Assembly: GCF_023091745.1 (NCBI RefSeq)
Contig: NC_068924.1
Span: 69,580,832 to 69,644,831 of the forward strand
Source of the DNA: Budorcas taxicolor
Lineage: Eukaryota > Chordata > Mammalia > Artiodactyla > Bovidae
Direction: 5' to 3'
Length of the DNA: 64,000 nucleotides
The notes beneath the pieces are model-generated. The model was not told the DNA's origin and ran no database searches. It saw only the letters and a list, made by a program, of their open reading frames with translations. The position numbers and the translations under genes were made by a program. Positions 57,795 to 64,000 of the stretch are shown piece by piece (within the stretch, counting starts at the first letter, position 1; each line of letters begins with the position of its first letter).

Positions 57795-58015
57795 TAGCAC
57801 TGGAGAAAGAACATAGGTTTCTGTATCAAACTCCCAGATTCGCTGCAAATTAGTCTAGATCTGGCAAACCTGAGTTCACTTGCAGCGGCCTTGCTGCATA
57901 GCTCTTTGGCTTGGAACAAGTCATTTAACCTTGCTCAGCCAGTGCTGTCTCATCCTCAAAATGGAGAAGAATATTATCTATTTCAAATGGTGAGTGGAAA
58001 TTAAAATGAAATTAA
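57795..58015 (+). mobile_element. MIR SINE relic
   Basis: Sense MIR: 'gcactggagaaagaacatag', 'gaacaagtcatttaaccttg' and 'catcctcaaaatggagaaga'. Confidence 0.75.
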
Positions 58016-58027
58016 GCAAGTCTATCA

Positions 58028-58245
58028 TAGGTGGCGTTCGTGGTAAAAAACTTGCCTGTCAATGCAGGAAATATAAGAGACGCAGGTTCGATCCCTGGGT
58101 CAGGAAGATCCCTGCAGAAGGGCATGGCAAACCACCTCCAGTATTCTTGCCTGGAGAATCCCCTGGACAGAGGAGCCTGGCGGGCTATAGTCCAGAGAGT
58201 TGCAAAGAGTCACAGACAATTGAAACGATTTAGCACGCACTCACA
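58028..58245 (+). mobile_element. Bov-tA SINE (long-head variant)
   Basis: Sense with the optional 'aaatataagagacgcaggtt' insertion next to box B. Tail at 58200-58240. Confidence 0.92.
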
Positions 58246-58799
58246 TGCAGTTTAACAAGTCTTGATTATACTATATGGAATTTTCTCTCCCTTCTATTTC
58301 ATTGCCACAATATTTCCCCAAGGATAACTTTTCAAATTAACTCGCTGAAAAAAATGCAACTAATACAGAAATGGTTTGAGAAGAAATTTAAAACATCACA
58401 CTATTTACGGCCCCAAGCTCCTCTACTCACAGCTATATTCCACACCCAAGTTAATCTTCATCAGTGGCTCTGCCCATATTCTTCCAGAATTTTTTTCTTT
58501 TATAACAGTGTGCTTATTTTAATTTTATTTGTATTGGTATTATCACCATTCTTCAAATATTATTAAGGACCCATCAGTTGTCAAACACAAAGGATATAGC
58601 AGAAATAAGCCTAAGCAACACAATAAGCTGTGAAGGTTTTTGATGACATAGGAAAAACGTGAAGAACATAAAATTGCTTTGCTGAATTTTAAGTGATTAG
58701 GAATCTCACAAATTGTAAGTTGATACAATCTTGCTGGAAGAAATATTAGGCCCTGACCCATCAAAAGCCTTAAACAAAATGCTAGAATTTTGAAAGTCA
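58246..58799. other. Low-copy sequence, nothing recognised
   Basis: No gene or repeat recognised. Confidence 0.4.
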
Positions 58800-58912
58800 C
58801 CCACCCCTGTACTGGAGTGGGTAACCTTTCCTTTCTTCAGAGGATCTTCCTAACCCAGGGATCGAACCCAGGTCTCCTGCATTGCCGGCAGATTCTTTAC
58901 CAGATGAGCAAG
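58800..58912 (-). mobile_element. Bov-tA SINE head fragment
   Basis: Antisense: only the tRNA-like half ('ctaacccagggatcgaaccc') and adjoining body. The BovB-like tail is missing. Confidence 0.88.
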
Positions 58913-59083
58913 TCAACTCCTATGAATTTATCCCAAACAAATGGCTAGCAACACATAAAGGACTTCTGTGAGAGCCTAACGCCACATAATGCCAAATGGC
59001 TTTATCTATAAACCAGGTAAATCACTGTCTCTGAATGAGAAGAGAAAATATTCAACTAATTAGTGTCACCAGAACATCTGAGT

Positions 59084-59086
<3 letters not shown>

Positions 59087-59124
<38 letters not shown>
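59087..59124 (+). repeat. (AC)19 microsatellite
   Basis: Nineteen uninterrupted AC units; the longest dinucleotide run in the window. Confidence 0.98.
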
Positions 59125-59129
<5 letters not shown>

Positions 59130-59144
59130 GCTATGTAAGAGAAA

Positions 59145-59270
59145 GTGAAAGTGAAGTCGCTCGGTCGTGTCCGACTTTTTGCGACCCCATGGACTGTAAC
59201 CTACCAGGCTCCTCTGTCTATGGGATTTTCCAGGCAATAGTACTGGAGTGGATTGCCATTTCCTTCTCCA
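59145..59270 (-). mobile_element. Bov-A SINE monomer
   Basis: Antisense Bov-A unit with 'gtgaaagtgaagtcgctcgg' at its tail. Perfect 12-bp TSD atgtaagagaaa at 59133-59144 and 59271-59282. It lies 20 bp from the AC repeat. Confidence 0.95.
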
Positions 59271-59282
59271 ATGTAAGAGAAA

Positions 59283-59569
59283 TAACTCTAAATCTAAAAG
59301 AAATGAAAATTCTAAGTTTAAATCTGCTATGGAGTCACTTTTGACAAATCAATTCAAACTTGTGTTACTTTTCATATCTATAAATTAGGCATTCATGTAG
59401 TTAGATTTTAAGGAGTCTTCTTGGTTGAAAGAAAGTGGTTTTCCCAGAATGCTTTACTGGCACAGTCCGTATTTCAACACAAGCCTGTCAACTACAAATT
59501 GGTACTCGCCAGAGGCTGAACAACAACAACAAGGGCATTTACCATCCGCCTGTGCTACCGCAGTTGCTG
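59283..59569. other. Low-copy sequence, nothing recognised
   Basis: No gene or repeat recognised. Confidence 0.4.
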
Positions 59570-60246
59570 ACACCCCCTGAAGGAAATTCAGGGTAGAGAG
59601 TGAGGTGCTCTGTGCTCCAGGGAAACTGGCGAAATAAATCTTTAGACAGTCAGATATTTTCCAAGAACTGACTTCCAGGATCCCAATCTTTGCATCTCCT
59701 CATATCTAAAGTGAAAGTCACTCAGTCATGTCTGACTCTTTGCTTCCCAATGGACTATACAGTCCATGGAATTCTCCAGGCCAGAATGCTGGAGTGGGTA
59801 TAGTCTTTTCCTTCTCCAGGGGATCTTCTCAACCCAGGTCTCCCACATCACAGGCAGATTCTTTACCAGCTGAGCCACAAGGAAAGCCCAAGAATACTGG
59901 AGTGGGTAGCCTATCCCTTCTCCAATGGATTTTCCTGACCCAGAAATCAAACTGGGGTCTCCCGGATTGCAGGTGGATTCTTTACCAATTGAGCTATCAG
60001 GGAAGCCCCCCTCAAATCTAGAAAAGCACAGCCCCTCATGACTAGCAGAAAACCTCTTGTGAAGTTAAGTATTCGACTGCATCAAACTCCCCCTTCACCA
60101 AATTCTTACATATTGACCTCTCCCCAGTACCTCTTTGGAGCAGTCTCTCAACTATCTGAGCTTCTGTCTCCCAAGCTGCAGTCCTCATTTCATCCTCAAC
60201 AAAATCCAACACACAGCTCTCACATCGCGCATCCTTTTAGTCGACA
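59570..60246 (+). mobile_element. Retroviral-type LTR carrying a SINE
   Basis: Sense LTR-like sequence. The left part is 59570-59708 ('gtgaggtgctctgtgctcca', 'ggcgaaataaatctttagac'). The right part is 60012-60246 ('ccttcaccaaattcttacat', 'ggagcagtctctcaactatc', 'tcccaagctgcagtcctcat'), ending 'ttagtcgaca'. Removing the SINE at 59709-60011 leaves about 375 bp. Family unnamed; the left edge is uncertain and no flanking duplication was found. Confidence 0.5.
59709..60011 (-). mobile_element. Composite Bov-tA SINE with duplicated head
   Basis: An antisense full Bov-tA (59709-59890) is followed by a second tRNA-like head half (59890-60008). Both heads end in the complement of 'ggctttcc/ggcttccctg'. 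A TSD-like pair of 9 bp with one mismatch (tcatatcta at 59700-59708, tcaaatcta at 60012-60020) brackets the whole unit, suggesting one insertion event. Confidence 0.75.
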
Positions 60247-60884
60247 AACCAAATAAATTTAAATACCGCCTATACACTGTCAATGCCGACGAAATTTTAA
60301 TTTGAAACTTTCATCTTTCAAGATTTATAAGTATGTAAAAATGTATAAAATTTTGATGGTAGTAGTCCATCTTTTTATTTGTCATGTTTACTACAGATAT
60401 CAATAGAGAACACACTTCACATAGCTACTTCTGGCTAACATTCTTTAAAAAAATAATGCATCTTTATAGCCTTAAATAGTTTGTTTTAAATAATAGATGT
60501 TTCCTATGAAAGCTTCCTCATATATTAGATTTACAACAAACATTAAGTACAATTTAGGGGATAGTGGTCTACATGTTTGAAAGACATAAGAGAAAGGAAA
60601 ACTTCAATGATAGAACAATCTTGTGAAAAGTAGTTCAGCAGCTCACAGTCAAAGGGTCAAGGTCTTTTCAGATGGTCAATCACTCCCGATTCTGTGAAAA
60701 ATCCTTCCAATAGAATGGGGATTTCCATTTCTGTCTAATTAGACATCTATAGTTCATTACACTAAATCTTTTCATCAGCTGTACACACATTTGCCAAACC
60801 AAGGGGTGCAGTTAACTTTTGTTGTATGAAAAATGAATATTTTGTCAAATCAGTTCAACACGCTTATACCTTTTCATAAACTGT
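60247..60884. other. Low-copy AT-rich sequence
   Basis: No gene or repeat recognised. Confidence 0.4.
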
Positions 60885-61425
60885 ATTGGTTTTCTATTAT
60901 TGCTTCATAACAAATCAAGGCAAACTTAGAAGCTTAAACAAAATTCATTTACTATCTTACATTCTCCTTATGTCAGAAGTCCAGCGTAACTAAATCTGTT
61001 TTTCTACTCAGAGTATCACACTCAAAGTATTGGCTGACTATGTTCAAATCTAAAGTGCTAGGAAAAATTTATTTCCGAACACATTAGGTCATTGAGACAA
61101 TTCAGTTTTTTGGGTTAGTAGGAATGAGCTCTTGCTTTGCCCTCTCTTAAGCAACTCTCATATTCTAGAGGCTACAAACACTGTTTCTTGTTTGGGACTT
61201 CTCTCAGGCCCTTCAAAATATCGAAACAAACAGCAAGAGCCCTCATGTACAATCTTCCTCACACTTTGAAATTCTGCCTATCCCATTTGCAGTTAGCCAA
61301 AGAAAACTCTCTGCTTTAAAAGGGCTCCTATAATTTTGCTAGATCTACCCTGATCATCTCCCTGTCTTAAGGTCAACTGATTAGTAATTTTAACTACACC
61401 AGCAAAGTACCTTTTGCTATGAATT
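60885..61425 (-). mobile_element. MLT1-like LTR (ERVL-MaLR)
   Basis: Antisense MaLR LTR: 'tgtattggttttctattatt', 'tatcttacattctccttatg' and 'tcaactgattagtaatttta'. Solo; followed by A17 at 61432-61448. Confidence 0.75.
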
Positions 61426-61432
61426 CAATTTT

Positions 61433-62322
61433 AAAAAAAAAAAAAAAATCACAGGATAATGATGAGAAAAGAGGCCAGGTTCAGAGTCTCTAGGATTAAG
61501 GTTGGAAATCATGGAGAGTCATTTTAGAAATCTTCCTATACAGAAACAGAATTCCAGGTACACCCTGTTTTACTGTAAATAATCCTTCCAATTTGACACA
61601 GTTCTAAAGCTCATGGCAACATTTTTTTAGACTGATTGCCCAACATGAGAGATCAATGAGAAACTTTAGTTTCTACAACTACTATATGACGTATTTATTT
61701 AAGGGACAAAAAGTTGTTTCTTGGATGCAAAGAAAATATGGAATTTATCTCTCTCTTAACCAATCTAAAATCTATGGATTCTCTTTGAAGCATTGCGATA
61801 ACAGTCACTACCAGCTCAATGATTTACCTAGTGCCATTGTTCTCAATATTTCACTTGATTTCCTTCATATAACCCCCATAATTAGTCCAAGATCATTCAT
61901 CTAGTAAATGGTTCAGCCTGCTAATGTACCCAGCCATTTCAGAGCCCACACACCTAACATTTATTTTAAACCATTTCTATGAGTCATGGTTGTACAATAC
62001 TTCCCTAATTACACCTCTGATGAGAAGCTCAAGATACCAAAAGATACTCTACTGTGATGTTTGACATCTGTAATGATTAGGAAAATTATTTTGAGTTTAT
62101 ATATTTATAAACACTACTAATTTGTCTAGGTCTGCTCTAAGAAAATTTTAAAAATACATTTTAATACACTACTTTTTCTTCCTTATTTGGTGGGACATTA
62201 TGAGTTTAAATCCCTTATCAAGTTTCCCATAAGCCTTTTCTCCAAGCTAAATATCCCTCAACACTTCAAAAGTTCCTCCTGTGGTATAGACTCCAAACTT
62301 TCACTAATCTAAATGCCAGATA
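61433..62322. other. Low-copy AT-rich sequence
   Basis: No gene or repeat recognised. Confidence 0.4.
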
Positions 62323-62332
62323 TCAAATCCTT

Positions 62333-63496
62333 CAGTTCAGTTCAGTTTAGTTCAATCGCTCAGTTGTGTCTGACTCTTTGCAACCCCGTGAATCGCAGCA
62401 CGGCAGGCCTCCCTGTCCATCACCAACACCGGGAGTTCACTCAGACTCATGTCCATCGAGTCCATGATGCCATCCAGCCATCTCATCCTCTATCGTCCCC
62501 TTCTCCTCCTGCCCCCAATCCCTCCCAGCATCAGAGTCTTTTCCAATGAGTCAACTCTTCACATGAGGTGGCCAAAGTACTGGAGTTTCAGCCTTAGCAT
62601 CATTCCTTCCAAAGAAACCCCAGGGCTGATCTCCTTCAGAATGGACTGGTTGGATCTCCTTGCAGTCCAAGGGACTCTCAAAAGTCTTCTCCAACACCAC
62701 AGTTCAAAAGCATCAATTCTTCAGCACTCAGCTTTCTTCACAGTCCAACTCTCACATCCATACATGACCATAGGAAAAACCATAGCCTTGACTAGATGGA
62801 CCTTAGTTGGCAAAGTAATGTCTCTGCTTTTGCATATGCTATCTACGTTGGTCACAACTTTTCTTCCAAGGAGTAAGCGTTTTTTAATTTCATGGCTGCA
62901 GTCACCATCTGCAATGATTTTGGAGCCCCCAAAAATAAAGTCTGACACTGTTTCCACTGTTTCCCCACCTATTTCCCATGAAGTGATGGGACCAGATGCC
63001 ATGATCTTCGTTTTCTGAATGTTGAGCTTTAGGCCAACCTTTTCACTCTCCACTTTCACTTTCATCAAGAGGCTTTTTAGTTCCTCTTCACTTTCTGCCA
63101 TAAGAGTGGTGTCATCTGCATATCTGAGGTTATTGATATTTCTCCCAGCAATCTTGATTCCAGCTTGTGCTTCTTCTAGCCCAGCATTTCTCATGATGTA
63201 CTCTGCATAGAAGTTAAATAAGCAGGGTGACAATATACAGCCTTGACGTACTCCTTTTCCTGTTTGGAATCAGTCTGTTGTTCCATGTCCAGTTCTGACT
63301 GTTGCTTCCTGACCTGCATGCAGGTTTCTCAAGAGGCAGGTCAGGTGGTCTGGTATTCCCATCTTTTTCAGAATTTTCCACAGTTTTTTGTGATCTACAC
63401 TGTCAAAGGCTTTGGCATAGTCAATAAAGCAGAAGTAGATTTTTTCTGGAACTCTCTTTCTTTTTCGATGATCCAGTGGGTGTTGGCAATTTGATC
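62333..63496 (-). mobile_element. BovB LINE, 5'-truncated (1.16 kb)
   Basis: Antisense BovB with a perfect 10-bp TSD tcaaatcctt at 62323-62332 and 63497-63506. It closely resembles 55412-56575 in the same orientation. The RT-coding part has only isolated defects. Confidence 0.96.
62721..63496 (-). pseudogene. BovB reverse-transcriptase remnant
   Basis: Part of the BovB at 62333-63496. Reading from high to low coordinate: motif A region ('FIDYAKAFDSVD'), then TGA at 63270-63272 where the family codes Trp in 'GTTDWFQIG'. The frame then reopens with motif B ('SPCLF') and YADD ('LRYADDTTL') and runs to another TGA at 62721, where the 55.6-kb copy has a CGA-type codon. One or two point mutations thus separate it from a continuous frame, but the endonuclease and promoter are absent. 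Confidence 0.9.
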
Positions 63497-63506
63497 TCAA
63501 ATCCTT

Positions 63507-63838
63507 AGATGTATCCAAATAACTACTGCCCAGCAGAACCCCACATGAAAATTGTTATCATGATTATGAAGGATATATGCCATATGGGTGTAAATCATAT
63601 GTCAGCTTATGCTGCTGTATAGCAGTATAATTTCCACCTATCAAATCTCAGTCACTCAACACATTGACATGTATTTTTAAAAACTGGATTCTGTGTCCTG
63701 TGTGAGTTGAAAGTGGTTTTGATCATCATAACTATTCGGTGAAGAGATTCAGAAGATTCTAGTTGAACACTTATTTCCATAGTCAGCGGGAAGGTAGAAA
63801 GTGGCAAAGCTGAGCTTTGCATTGGTATTTAAAACTTC
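63507..63838. other. Low-copy sequence, nothing recognised
   Basis: No gene or repeat recognised. Confidence 0.4.
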
Positions 63839-64000
63839 CTCCTTAGAACTCTTGTACACTGTTGATGGGATAGTAAATGGGTGCAGACACTATGTAAAAC
63901 AGTATGGATGTTCCTTAAAAAACTGAAAATAGAGCTACCATATGATCCAGTAATCCTACTCCTGGGCATATAACTGAAAAGATGAAAACTCTAATTCGAA
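63839..64000 (+). mobile_element. L1 ORF2 3' portion, runs off the window
   Basis: Sense L1 near the end of ORF2: 'gaactcttgtacactgttga', 'ttaaaaaactgaaaatagag' and 'ctcctgggcatataactgaa'. Contains stops; the 3' UTR would lie beyond the window. Confidence 0.85.

Noticed and set aside
55636..62723. Shared ATG-TGA stop in the C-terminal part of BovB copies as a sign of one defective master element
   Set aside because: The codon is CpG-containing and is TGA, CAA or AGA-like in other copies, so recurrent CpG decay explains it as well.
62449..63018. 189-codon plus-strand frame
   Set aside because: Antisense shadow of the BovB copy at 62333-63496.
1..64000. CRISPR array, operon or bacterial system
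   Set aside because: No spaced direct-repeat array, ribosome-binding sites or compact gene clusters; repeat content is that of a ruminant nuclear genome.
1..64000. tRNA genes suggested by box A/box B-like sequence in many SINEs
   Set aside because: These are Bov-tA and CHR SINE heads derived from tRNA-Glu; none has an intact cloverleaf with proper acceptor stem and terminator.

Overview
The window looks like an intergenic (or deep intronic) stretch of a pecoran ruminant genome, most likely a bovid. The evidence is the repeat content. It holds many BovB (RTE-clade) LINE copies, tRNA-Glu/BovB-derived Bov-tA and Bov-A2 SINEs, ruminant-type L1 3' ends and cetartiodactyl CHR-type SINEs. These lie over an older mammalian layer of MIR, L2, MLT1-like LTRs, MER5A-like hAT relics and mariner MITEs. 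Cattle, sheep, goat and similar species cannot be told apart by eye. I recognise no host protein-coding exon, tRNA, rRNA, snRNA or CRISPR array. The longer open frames are almost all LINE reverse-transcriptase relics or chance frames across SINEs.

Layout. 1-8 kb: Bov-A2 and Bov-tA insertions with clear target-site duplications (TSDs), an L1 3' end, MIR/L2 relics and two mariner MITEs. 8.2-10.3 kb: a 2.1-kb 5'-truncated BovB. 11.7-16.7 kb: MIR, MLT1-like and L2 relics, plus an L1 that carries a nested BovB. 18.0-19.2 kb: one MLT1-like LTR split by four later insertions. 20-26 kb: MER5A-like relics, three plus-strand BovB 3' ends and CHR SINEs. 26-31 kb: an old L1/hAT/MIR block, two tandem duplications and a 1.3-kb BovB with a perfect 10-bp TSD. 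31-40 kb: mostly low-copy AT-rich sequence. 40.1-41.6 kb: a 1.5-kb antisense L1. 42-46 kb: a BovB with TSD, Bov-A2 nested in Bov-tA, and L2. 46.6-48.5 kb: low-copy sequence. 48.5-49.0 kb: a retroviral-type LTR. 50-54 kb: a chimeric SINE, a MIR and an MLT1-like LTR. 54.6-57.0 kb and 62.3-63.5 kb: three same-strand BovB copies, one with a 425-codon uninterrupted RT frame. 59-60.3 kb: an (AC)19 repeat, a SINE with a 12-bp TSD, and an LTR carrying a composite SINE. The right edge enters another L1 (ORF2 end, plus strand).

No genes work together here. The biology visible is a record of LINE-driven retrotransposition: BovB machinery mobilising Bov-tA/Bov-A2, and L1 mobilising itself and probably the CHR SINEs. 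Nested insertions give a relative chronology. Family names come from my memory of consensus sequences; no database search was run, and edges without a stated TSD are approximate to about 10-30 bp. I found no convincing previously undescribed system. The points most worth a second look are the long open BovB RT frame, the chimeric or composite SINEs, the perfect 35-bp tandem duplication, and a few complex non-repeat blocks that might be conserved regulatory sequence.
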